From assembly GCF_030814415.1 (NCBI RefSeq), contig NZ_JAUSVB010000004.1:372001-436000 (forward strand): a stretch of DNA of 64,000 bases. The letters run 5' to 3'. Under the pieces are notes generated by a model. It searched no databases and was not told where the DNA came from. It saw only the letters and a list, made by a program, of their open reading frames with translations. This DNA comes from Cellulomonas humilata (lineage in GTDB: Bacteria; Actinomycetota; Actinomycetes; Actinomycetales; Cellulomonadaceae). Of the stretch, positions 41,493-48,778 are shown piece by piece. The position numbers and the translations under genes are program-made. The first letter of the stretch is position 1. Each line of letters opens with the position of its first letter.

Positions 41493-42310
41493 CCGACGAG
41501 CCTCAGACCCGGTGCGGGAGCCTCGGCGGGCGGCGCAGGCACGGGCACGGAGCCGATGGGCAGGGTCAGGTCGAGCGACCGCGGCACCGCGGCGCTGCCC
41601 CGGCCGGTGCGGAGCAGCCGGATCTCGTGGGTGCGCAGGCGCCCTTCGCCCGCGTCGATCCCCGTCCACCGACCCGACTCGACCGTGAGCACCACCCCGG
41701 CGCCCGGCCAGTCGACCGTCGACAGGAGCACCGAGCCACGGTCCCGGGCGCGCGCGGACAGCTTGCGGCGGTCGGTGTCCGTCAGCGCGGCCTCCGGTCC
41801 GACGACCACCACGTCGACGCCGTCGAGCAGCGCCGACACCACGCTCGGCGCCTCGAGGCCGGGGCGCGGCACCACGGCCAGCCTGTCGAGGGAGACGCCC
41901 GCCTGGGCCGCCGCGAGCAGGCCGATGGTGGGCTGGCCGACCACGGCCCCCCACGCCCCGCCGGCGCACGCGTGCGCGAGCACGGCCAGCACCAGCGACG
42001 TCGATCCGGTGACCACCGTGGTGCCACCGCGGCGCAGCCCCTCGGGCAGGATCGGGGCCAGCGGCGGCGGGACCGCCATCGGCGGGCGCTCGCTGGTGAT
42101 GATCCCGGTGGTCGGCTGCTCGGCGGGGACCTCGGGCGCGTGCGGCAGCACCATCAGCGCGGGAGCGGGAGCCTCCGGGCCGGGTCCCGACGGTGCCCCG
42201 AGGCCGCCCAGCGGCAGCACGCTGCGCGCCCCCGTGCGCTGCTCCGCGCGCGCGAGAGCGGCCCGTGCGAGCACGGCTCGGTCCTCGCGCGACATGGTGC
42301 CGACGGCCAT
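41489..42310 (-). CDS. imuA': ImuA'-like mutasome accessory protein (RecA-related)
   Basis: A 273-residue protein related to the actinobacterial ImuA', a diverged RecA-fold protein that binds ImuB. It has a RecA-like core (TTVVTGSTSLVLAVLAHACA as a degenerate Walker A region; VDVVVVGPEAALTDTDRRKL as a Walker B-like strand) without the intact GxxxxGKT loop, so ATP hydrolysis is doubtful. ATG 42310 is chosen over the longer frame because GGAGGAGG lies just upstream and because upstream starts would fall inside the LexA box. It is the first gene of the SOS operon. Confidence 0.9.
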   Translation of the reverse strand: MAVGTMSREDRAVLARAALARAEQRTGARSVLPLGGLGAPSGPGPEAPAPALMVLPHAPEVPAEQPTTGIITSERPPMAVPPPLAPILPEGLRRGGTTVVTGSTSLVLAVLAHACAGGAWGAVVGQPTIGLLAAAQAGVSLDRLAVVPRPGLEAPSVVSALLDGVDVVVVGPEAALTDTDRRKLSARARDRGSVLLSTVDWPGAGVVLTVESGRWTGIDAGEGRLRTHEIRLLRTGRGSAAVPRSLDLTLPIGSVPVPAPPAEAPAPGLRLVG

Positions 42311-42359
42311 GCGACCCTCCTCCCGATCAGCCGATGAGAGGGTGCTCCCGGAGACCTCA

Positions 42360-42375
42360 TCGAACATCTGTTCGA
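42360..42375. promoter_or_regulatory. LexA (SOS) box of the imuA'-imuB-dnaE2 operon
   Basis: TCGAAC-ATCT-GTTCGA is a perfect match to the actinobacterial and Gram-positive LexA consensus TCGAAC-N4-GTTCGA. It lies 50-65 bases before the imuA' start and just downstream of the promoter -10, so bound LexA would block the transcription start. Confidence 0.93.
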
Positions 42376-42383
42376 AGTATCTC

Positions 42384-42412
42384 AGTACACGCTGACACTC
42401 CGGGACTGTCAA
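42384..42412 (-). promoter_or_regulatory. Sigma-70-type promoter of the SOS mutasome operon
   Basis: On the minus strand a consensus -35 TTGACA (42407-42412) is separated by exactly 17 bases from TGTACT (42384-42389). The predicted start falls at the edge of the LexA box. A second possible -10, GATACT, lies nearer the box. This is the clearest classical promoter in the window. Confidence 0.8.
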
Positions 42413-42544
42413 TCCGGCGTCGCCCGGTCGGGGGAAGCAGGGAGACAGCGGGTGGAGTCGGCGTGCCAGCGACCACGACGTCGCAGGTCTCGGCTATGTT
42501 CTCGTCGCCCGGCAGCGTGGCCGGCGTCAGCAGAGAGGCACGCC

Positions 42545-43213
42545 ATGGGAGTCGTCGTCGGGATCTACCGCCTCGCGCTTGCCGGGATCGGCCTGCTCGC
42601 GCTGTTCTGGGCGCCGAGCACCGGTCTGGCGTTCGACCTCGAGGACTACGTCTACTTCACCAACCAGTCGAACCTGCTGCTCGCGGTCGTGATGCTCTGG
42701 GGCGGCGTCGCCGTGCTCGCCCGTCGCAAGGAACCGGCACCCTGGCTGTTCGGCGCGGTGACGCTCTTCATCCTCATCACCGGGCTGGTCTCGTACCTCA
42801 TCCTCGACCCGGCACCTCCCGGCGAGGAGATCGTCGCGCTCGGCCTGACCCGGGACCAGATCGTGCACCGGCTGACGCCGATCGCGGCGTTCGTGCACTT
42901 CGTGCTCATGGTCCCGCACCGCCGCCTGCGCATCCGCAACGCCGCGTACTGGCTGCTCTACCCCGTGGCGTACTGCGCGTTCACGACGGTCCGCGGCGTG
43001 CTGAGCCCCGGCAGCGACTACCCGTACGGCTTCATCGACGTCTCCGAGCTGGGCTACGGCGGCCTCCTGCTGAACGTGCTGATCTACGGCGTCGGCTTCT
43101 TCGTCCTGGGTCTCGCGCTCGTCGGCCTCGACCGGCTCCTGCCCTCCCGGGCGCTCGTCGGACGCCCGGAACCCGAGACGACCACGAGCGAGCCGCTGGT
43201 CACCGCGCCATGA
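42545..43213 (+). CDS. Pr6Pr-type six-helix membrane protein
   Basis: A 222-residue integral membrane protein with six predicted helices (for example YRLALAGIGLLALFW, LLLAVVMLWGGVAVLA, WLFGAVTLFILITGLVSYLI). The FTNQSNLLL motif near residue 38 and HRLTPIAAFVHFVL near 108 are typical of the Pr6Pr/FAR-17a-like family. Function unknown; conserved histidines in membrane helices could bind metal or heme. An AGAGAGG ribosome site precedes ATG 42545, and TATGTT at 42495-42500 is a plausible -10. The YbhB-like gene follows seven bases downstream. Confidence 0.8.
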   Translation: MGVVVGIYRLALAGIGLLALFWAPSTGLAFDLEDYVYFTNQSNLLLAVVMLWGGVAVLARRKEPAPWLFGAVTLFILITGLVSYLILDPAPPGEEIVALGLTRDQIVHRLTPIAAFVHFVLMVPHRRLRIRNAAYWLLYPVAYCAFTTVRGVLSPGSDYPYGFIDVSELGYGGLLLNVLIYGVGFFVLGLALVGLDRLLPSRALVGRPEPETTTSEPLVTAP

Positions 43214-43220
43214 TGTCGGC

Positions 43221-43745
43221 ATGGCTGTGAACCTCACCCGTCCCGTCGCCCCCGACCCGTACTCGCTGCTCCCGTCGGTCCCCGACTTCACGCTGACCAG
43301 CGAGGACCTCCGGCCCGGCGAGCGCCTCCCCGACGTCCACACCAACACCGACGCGGGCAGCAACGTCTCACCGCAGCTGTCGTGGGAAAGCTTCCCCGCC
43401 GCCACGCAGTCGTTCCTGGTGAGCTGCTTCGACCCGGACGCCCCCGGTCCCGCCGGCTGGTGGCACTGGACCGTGGTCGACGTCCCGGTGACCACCACGT
43501 CGCTGGCCCGGGGTGCAGACCTGCCCGCCGGGGCGTTCGCGCTGCGTGGGGACGACGGCGAGGCCCGGTACGTGGGCGCCGCTCCCCCGCCCGGCGACCA
43601 GGTGCACCGGTACTTCTTCGTCGTGCACGCCCTCGACGTGCCGTCGCTCGGGCTCGGGCCGGACACGATGCCGGGCGCCGCGAACACGGCCGTGCTCTTC
43701 CACACGCTCGCCCGGGCGATCCTCGTCGGGACCTACCAGCGGTGA
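43221..43745 (+). CDS. YbhB/YbcL-type phosphatidylethanolamine-binding protein
   Basis: A 174-residue PEBP/Raf-kinase-inhibitor-like protein. Recognised segments are FTLTSEDLRPGERLP, VSPQLSWESFPA, the ligand pocket CFDPDAPGPAGWWHWTVVDV and the C-terminal HRYFFVVHALDV. Bacterial members bind small anions or lipids; role unknown. It is cytoplasmic. It overlaps the next gene by four bases (GTGA), suggesting coordinated expression. Confidence 0.9.
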   Translation: MAVNLTRPVAPDPYSLLPSVPDFTLTSEDLRPGERLPDVHTNTDAGSNVSPQLSWESFPAATQSFLVSCFDPDAPGPAGWWHWTVVDVPVTTTSLARGADLPAGAFALRGDDGEARYVGAAPPPGDQVHRYFFVVHALDVPSLGLGPDTMPGAANTAVLFHTLARAILVGTYQR

Positions 43746-44308
43746 CGCTCGGAACACTGCCCTGGGTGCGCGCGCTCGACCGCCCCGACCTGCTCGCCGT
43801 CTCCACGCTCGCCGCGATCGAGGCCTGGGCGGCGCAGGACCCGACCGTGGCCGACGCCGTCCTGGTGACGGAGATCGACCCCGCCCTGGCGGACACCGCC
43901 GCGCTCACCGAGGCCTACCGGCTGCCGCCGGCGGCGTCCGCCAACTGCGTGCTGGTCGCGGGACGCCGCGAGGGTGAGGAGCGGGTGGCTGCGGCCGTCG
44001 TCCGGGCCACGACGCGCGCCGACGTGAACGCCACCGTCAAGCGGCTGCTCGACGTCCGCAAGGCGTCGTTCCTGCCCACGGACCGCGCCGTCGAGGAGTC
44101 GGGCATGGAGTACGGCGGCATCACCCCGCTCGGCCTGCCTGCCCGCTACCGCGTGCTGGTGGACGGCCGGATCGCGGTGGACGACCCCGACGCCGGGCCG
44201 ACCGTCATCATCGGCAGCGGGATCCGCCGCTCGAAGATCGCGCTGCCCGGAGCACTGCTGGCCCGGGCACCCGGCGTCGACCTGATCGAGGGGCTCGCCC
44301 TCACTTAA
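43742..44308 (+). CDS. YbaK/ProX-like aminoacyl-tRNA deacylase
   Basis: A 188-residue protein with the YbaK/prolyl-tRNA editing fold. The catalytic-type lysine segment AAVVRATTRADVNATVKRLL and the GGITPLGLPARYRVLVD region, which precedes the conserved GG-substrate site, match the family. Such proteins hydrolyse misacylated tRNAs such as Cys-tRNA(Pro) or Ala-tRNA(Pro); the specificity here is unknown. The GTG start overlaps the YbhB-like stop by four bases. Confidence 0.83.
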   Translation: MTLGTLPWVRALDRPDLLAVSTLAAIEAWAAQDPTVADAVLVTEIDPALADTAALTEAYRLPPAASANCVLVAGRREGEERVAAAVVRATTRADVNATVKRLLDVRKASFLPTDRAVEESGMEYGGITPLGLPARYRVLVDGRIAVDDPDAGPTVIIGSGIRRSKIALPGALLARAPGVDLIEGLALT

Positions 44309-44362
44309 ACTTTCCTCGAGTAGCATCGGAGTCAACTTTACGACGCTACCGGGGAGGTGGGC
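44309..44362 (+). promoter_or_regulatory. AT-rich upstream region of the Fic gene
   Basis: This 54-base gap is clearly AT-richer than its surroundings. AACTTT occurs twice (44308-44313 and 44334-44339), 26 bases apart, and TAGCAT (44321-44326) is a possible -10. The GGGAGG ribosome site is at 44352-44357. The repeated AACTTT could be an operator, but this is weak. Confidence 0.35.
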
Positions 44363-45670
44363 ATGGGCAGCTACGTCACGCAGCAGTGGACGCCGCGCGT
44401 GACCGACGGCGTCCCCCGGCGGTTCACGCGCGCCGGTAGCTACCGGGCGTTCGTCCCCGACTCGCTGCTCGATCTCGACGTCCCCCTCGACGCGCACCTC
44501 GACGCGCTGCTGGAGGAGGCGGAGAGTCGCGCGCGCGAAGCGGCCGACCTCGCGGCGCACACGGGTCTCGGGCAGATCGGCGACCTGCTCGTGCGCTCGG
44601 AGGCGGCGGCGTCGTCCCTCATCGAGGGCTACGAGCCGACGCCGAGGGCGGTCGCCGTCGCGGACTTCGTCGCGCGCGGCCGGGAGTCCGCCGTCACCGT
44701 CGCCCGCACCCTGCAGGCGGTGCGGTCGTCCGTGGAACGCGCCCAGGACCCCGAGGTGTCCCTCGTGTGGGACGTCGTCGAGCTCCAGCGCCTGATCGCA
44801 CCGCGTCACGCGGGTGTCCGCACCGAACCGGTCTGGATCGGCGGGCGGACCCCTCTGGAGGCGCACTACAACGCCCCGCCGCACGACCAGGTGCCCAGGC
44901 TCCTCGACGACGTCGACGCGTACCTGTCCTCGCGCCGGCACCGGCCCGTGCTCGCCGCAGCCCTCGCGCACGCCCAGCTGGAGACCATCCACCCGTTCGC
45001 CGACGGCAACGGCCGCGCGGGCCGCGTGCTCATCGGGACCGTCCTGGCCCGCTACGGCGTCGCCCCGCAGATCACGCTGCCCGTCAGCACGGCGCTGTTC
45101 CGCGACCGCGAGCGCTACTACACCGCCCTCGACACCTACCGCCAGGGCGACCAGGGCCTCGCCATCGTGCGCGTGATCGCCGAGGCCGTCACCGCGGCGG
45201 CCGCGGACGCACTCCGCCTGTCGGGCCGGGTGACGCAGTGGCAGCAACGGCAGACCGAGGCCCTCGACGCCTACCTGCGGGACAGGTCGTCGACCGGCCG
45301 CGTCCGGCGCGGGGTCGCGCACCGGGTGGTCACCGACCTGCCGACGCACCCGGTGCTGGATGCCGCGACGACCGCCGGCAGGTACGAGGTCACCGCCGTC
45401 GCCGCCCGCAACGCCCTGGACGCGCTGGCTGCCGCGGGCGTGCTGCGACCGGACAGGAAGGCCGACCGCACCCGCACCGTCTACGTCGCCACCGAGCTGC
45501 TGGACCTGGTCGCGGAACCGGGCACCGCCACCGATCCCGACCCGGCCTCGGCCGTCGACGTCCCCGTGACCGTCGTCGACCCGACGGCTGAGACGTCGTG
45601 CGGCGCGTGGCTCCCCCGCGCGGGACGCGCGTGCCGGCTGCCCCGGGGTCATCGCGGCCAGCACCGCTGA
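44363..45670 (+). CDS. Fic-domain AMPylase-like protein with N-terminal autoinhibitory motif
   Basis: A 435-residue Fic protein. The catalytic motif HPFADGNGRAGR lies at 210-221 and the autoinhibitory helix motif SxxxEG at Ser84-Glu88-Gly89 (SSLIEG), which places it in the class II, self-inhibited group. A winged-helix-like C-terminal domain (about 330-370) follows. The last 25 residues carry CGAWLPRAGRACRLPRGH and a further His, a possible zinc-binding C-x10-C-x5-H-x3-H tail. Predicted to transfer AMP to a protein hydroxyl, target unknown; no separate antitoxin gene adjoins it. ATG 44363 has GGGAGG five bases upstream. Confidence 0.88.
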   Translation: MGSYVTQQWTPRVTDGVPRRFTRAGSYRAFVPDSLLDLDVPLDAHLDALLEEAESRAREAADLAAHTGLGQIGDLLVRSEAAASSLIEGYEPTPRAVAVADFVARGRESAVTVARTLQAVRSSVERAQDPEVSLVWDVVELQRLIAPRHAGVRTEPVWIGGRTPLEAHYNAPPHDQVPRLLDDVDAYLSSRRHRPVLAAALAHAQLETIHPFADGNGRAGRVLIGTVLARYGVAPQITLPVSTALFRDRERYYTALDTYRQGDQGLAIVRVIAEAVTAAAADALRLSGRVTQWQQRQTEALDAYLRDRSSTGRVRRGVAHRVVTDLPTHPVLDAATTAGRYEVTAVAARNALDALAAAGVLRPDRKADRTRTVYVATELLDLVAEPGTATDPDPASAVDVPVTVVDPTAETSCGAWLPRAGRACRLPRGHRGQHR

Positions 45671-45733
45671 GCACCCAGGACACCGCCCACGACGGCAGCG
45701 ACGTGTGGGCGCCCGTCGCTAGGGTGGCGCGGC

Positions 45734-46672
45734 ATGAGCCGGACCACCCACCGCGTCACCAGGGACCGCGCGGTGTGCCGGGCGCACGGGATCGCGGGCG
45801 TGCTCTTGCGGCCCGTCTCCGGCGCCGAGCGCGCGGTCGTCGTGATCGGCGGGTCCGAGGGCGGGATGCACGAGCGGGACGCCGTCGCGCTCGCCGAGGC
45901 CGGGTTCGCCGCGCTCGCTCTCGCCTACTTCGGCGCCCCGGGGGTGCCGTCCGACCTCGTCGACGTGCCGCTGGAGTACTTCACGCGGGCCCTCGACCTG
46001 CTGGAGGCACAGGGGTTCGCGCCAGGATCGATCGGGCTGCTCGGCGGGTCCCGCGGCGGTGAGGCGGCGCTGCTGGCGGGCAGCCGCGACGAGCGCGTCG
46101 GGTCCGTGGTCAGCATCGTCGGCAGCGGGGTGGTGACGCAGGGCATCGACTACGGGGCGGGCCCGCTGGACGCGATCCTCCGGTCGTCCGGACCGGCCTG
46201 GACCGTCGGCGGCGAGCCGCTGCCGTTCCTGCCCTACGAGGTCACCCCCGAGCTCGCCCGGACCATCGAGAACCACGAACCGGTGGCGCTGCGCGACGCC
46301 TTCGCGGCGTTGCCGGCGGATCCCGTCGCGCTGGACCTGGTGAGCATCCCGGTCGAGCGCATCCGCGGCGGGGTCCTGCTCGTCGCGGGGAGCCACGACC
46401 AGATGTGGGACTCCCCCGCGTATCACCAGGTCGCCGCCGACCGGCTCGCCGGTCACCCGTACCCGTGGGCGAACGTGGTCCTCGACTCCGTCGGGCACCT
46501 GATTGCCGGACCGCCCGGCGGCCTGACCGCCAGCGAGGGTCCTGGTCCGGGGGTGACGTTCCGGTTCGGCGGGGATCCGGTGCTCACCCAGCACGCCCGC
46601 GCGGAGACGTGGTCGCGGACCCTCGGCTTCCTGCGCTACACGCTGCCGCGCGAAGACTCGCCCGGAACCTGA
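45734..46672 (+). CDS. BAAT C-terminal-type acyl hydrolase (dienelactone hydrolase-like)
   Basis: A 312-residue alpha/beta hydrolase related to the C-terminal domain of bile acid-CoA:amino acid N-acyltransferase and acyl-CoA thioesterases. Visible are VVVIGGSEGGMHERDAVALA with the oxyanion loop, nucleophile elbow LLGGSRGGEAALL near 103, Asp in AGSHDQMWD and His in SVGHLIAGPP. Substrate unknown. It is leaderless, with TAGGGT at 45720-45725 eight bases upstream. Its 3' end overlaps the converging methyltransferase gene by 37 bp. Confidence 0.82.
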   Translation: MSRTTHRVTRDRAVCRAHGIAGVLLRPVSGAERAVVVIGGSEGGMHERDAVALAEAGFAALALAYFGAPGVPSDLVDVPLEYFTRALDLLEAQGFAPGSIGLLGGSRGGEAALLAGSRDERVGSVVSIVGSGVVTQGIDYGAGPLDAILRSSGPAWTVGGEPLPFLPYEVTPELARTIENHEPVALRDAFAALPADPVALDLVSIPVERIRGGVLLVAGSHDQMWDSPAYHQVAADRLAGHPYPWANVVLDSVGHLIAGPPGGLTASEGPGPGVTFRFGGDPVLTQHARAETWSRTLGFLRYTLPREDSPGT

Positions 46673-47499
46673 GCCGCGAGCCGCGTGGCCCAGAACGCGA
46701 CCGCCGCGGCCGCCGCGACGTTGAGCGAGTCCACCCCGCCGGCCATCGGGATGCGCACCACCAGGTCGGACTCAGCCACGGTCACCGGCTTGAGCCCGTG
46801 CCCCTCGGCCCCGAGCACCAGCGCCAGCCGTTCGGGAGGGTCCGCGACCAGCTCGTCGAGCGTGATCGAGTCGTCGGACAGGGCCAGCGCCGCGGTGACG
46901 AACCCCGCCTCGCGCAGCACGGAGATGCCGTCGGGCCACGGGTCGATGCGCGTCCACGGCACCTGGAAGACGGTCCCCATCGAGACGCGGACGGACCGCC
47001 GGTACAGCGGGTCGGCACACCGCGGGGTCACGAGCACGGCGTCCACCCCGAGCGCGGCGGCGGACCGGAAGGCGGCCCCGACGTTGGTGTGGTCGACGAT
47101 GTCCTCCAGCACCGCGACGCGGCGGGCGCCGGCGAGCAGGGAGGCCACCGGCTCGAGGACCGGACGGTGCATCGCGGCGAGCGCCCCCCGGTGCACGTGG
47201 AACCCGGTGATCGCCTCGAGCACGGGTTCCTCGGCGACGTACACCGGGACCACGGTGTCGTCGGCGGGCAGCCCGGCGAGCAGCCGCTCCAGGTCGGGCA
47301 GCCAGCGCGGCGACAGCAGCACGGACCGCGGGCGGTGGCCGGCCGCGAGCGCGCGGCCCAGGACCGTCGAGCTCTCGGCGATGTAGAGGCCCTTGGCGGG
47401 CTCTTGCCGGGAGCGGAGCGCGACGTCGGTCAGCGAGACGTAGTCGGCGAGCCGCTCGTCGGCGGGGTCGGTGACGGGCTGGACGGAGGCGACGGGCAC
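46636..47499 (-). CDS. SpoU/TrmH-family RNA 2'-O-methyltransferase
   Basis: A 287-residue SPOUT methyltransferase that uses SAM to methylate ribose 2'-OH in rRNA or tRNA. It has the N-terminal RNA-binding domain (LADYVSLTDVALRSRQEPAKGLY) and the knotted catalytic domain: motif 1 DHTNVGAAFRSAAALG near 140, motif 2 LALVLGAEGHGL near 225 and motif 3 IPMAGGVDSLNVAAAAAVA near 255. The site cannot be told from sequence. It is 4 bp downstream of the xylanase gene and in the same transcription direction. Confidence 0.9.
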   Translation of the reverse strand: MPVASVQPVTDPADERLADYVSLTDVALRSRQEPAKGLYIAESSTVLGRALAAGHRPRSVLLSPRWLPDLERLLAGLPADDTVVPVYVAEEPVLEAITGFHVHRGALAAMHRPVLEPVASLLAGARRVAVLEDIVDHTNVGAAFRSAAALGVDAVLVTPRCADPLYRRSVRVSMGTVFQVPWTRIDPWPDGISVLREAGFVTAALALSDDSITLDELVADPPERLALVLGAEGHGLKPVTVAESDLVVRIPMAGGVDSLNVAAAAAVAFWATRLAAQVPGESSRGSV

Positions 47500-47503
47500 C
47501 GGG

Positions 47504-48745
47504 TCATCCTTCCAGCCGGACGACGACCTCCGAGTCGTGCGTGAGCTCGAACAGCGTCCCGTCGACGGTGTAGGTCCCGAGGAAACCGCTCACGGGCACG
47601 CGGCCCGTCGAGGAGGTGCGCAGGGTCGTCGGCGCCAGCCACCACTCGTCCTTGACCAGCCGGCGCAGCGCGTCGTACGCGGGCTTGGGGGTGCCGTCGG
47701 CGCGGACGAGCCCGGCGGGTGCGCCGAGCCACGCGCCGTCGTCGGTGATCCCCCAGTACGTCGCCGCCTGCACGGCCGGGTGCCCGACGAGGGTCCGGTA
47801 GTGCCGCTCGAGCTCGTCGGCCTGCCGCACCTCCCCCTCGGGGGTCGACGGCCACGAGGCGACCTGGTGGTCGTTGAGGTCCTTGATGTGCGCGGGCATG
47901 AGGTCGCCGGAGACCAGCGTCGTCTCGGTCAGGTGCAGCGGCAGCCCGAAGCGCGCGAACCGGTCGAGGATGGCCAGCGTCTTCTCCTCACCCCAGTAGC
48001 CCTGGTGCATGTGGCTCTGCAGGCCGATCGCATCGATCCGGATCCCCGCCTCGAGGACCCCCTCGATGAGGCACTCGTACGCGGTCGACATGTCGAAGTC
48101 GTTGAGCAGCAGGGTGGCCGACGGGTTGGTCTGGCGGGCGGCGTCGAACGCGAGCCGGACGGTCGGGATGCGTCCGCGGTCCCACGCCAGCCGGGTCAGG
48201 CCGTTGGGCTCCTTGTCGAACACCGGCATGATCACGACCTCGTTGATCACGTCCCAGGTGTCGATGACCCCGGCGAAGTCGGCCACGTCGCGTCGGATCC
48301 GGGCGTCCTGCGCGTCCGCGATCTCGTCGGTGCTCAGGTCGAGCAGCCACGGCGCGCAGACGGTGTGCCAGGCGAGCGGGTGCCCCTTGACGACGACGCC
48401 CCGCTCCGCGAACCAGCGCGCCGCCGTGAGCATCCGTGTCGTGTCCGGGCGGCCACGCACGCGCTCGAAGTTGCCCCAGTAGAACGGGAGCGTCGCGGAG
48501 TTGAACACGTCGAGCCAGAGGTCGGCCAGCGCCGTCGCGGTCTGGACGGACGCCCCGCCGAACGCCGGGGGCTCGGCCGCGTCGCCCTCCTGGTTGGCGA
48601 GCGCGATGAAGTCGAAGCCGATGTTGCCGAACAGGAACGCGTGCCGCCGCTGCTCGACGACGACGTCGGTGTCGGCGAGGGGACGTCCGTGGGCGTCGAG
48701 GATCGTGACGACGGCGTCGGCGCGCCGGTGCTGCGGGAGGGGCAT
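47504..48745 (-). CDS. GH10 endo-1,4-beta-xylanase, apparently intracellular
   Basis: A 413-residue glycoside hydrolase family 10 protein. The acid/base glutamate is Glu169 in DVINEV and the nucleophile Glu274 in LHLTETTL; GHPLAWHTVCAPWLL and YWGITDDGAW are also typical GH10 segments. There is no signal peptide, carbohydrate-binding module or membrane anchor, so it probably degrades imported xylo-oligosaccharides inside the cell. The upstream MFS gene could be the importer. A LacI-type operator-like sequence lies 20 bp before the start. Confidence 0.88.
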   Translation of the reverse strand: MPLPQHRRADAVVTILDAHGRPLADTDVVVEQRRHAFLFGNIGFDFIALANQEGDAAEPPAFGGASVQTATALADLWLDVFNSATLPFYWGNFERVRGRPDTTRMLTAARWFAERGVVVKGHPLAWHTVCAPWLLDLSTDEIADAQDARIRRDVADFAGVIDTWDVINEVVIMPVFDKEPNGLTRLAWDRGRIPTVRLAFDAARQTNPSATLLLNDFDMSTAYECLIEGVLEAGIRIDAIGLQSHMHQGYWGEEKTLAILDRFARFGLPLHLTETTLVSGDLMPAHIKDLNDHQVASWPSTPEGEVRQADELERHYRTLVGHPAVQAATYWGITDDGAWLGAPAGLVRADGTPKPAYDALRRLVKDEWWLAPTTLRTSSTGRVPVSGFLGTYTVDGTLFELTHDSEVVVRLEG

Positions 48746-48764
48746 CGGACCAGCCTGCCACGCT

Positions 48765-48778
48765 CGAAATCGTTATCG
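48765..48778. promoter_or_regulatory. LacI-type operator-like site between MFS and xylanase genes
   Basis: CGAAATCGTTATCG is an imperfect palindrome around a central CG (10 of 14 positions symmetric), like operators of LacI-family sugar repressors. It lies in the 27-base gap before the xylanase gene and overlaps the TAA stop of the MFS gene. It may control an internal promoter for the xylanase. Confidence 0.45.

Noticed and set aside
44363..45670. Two-gene Fic toxin-antitoxin system
   Set aside because: The inhibitory motif is inside the Fic protein, and neither neighbour resembles a small antitoxin.
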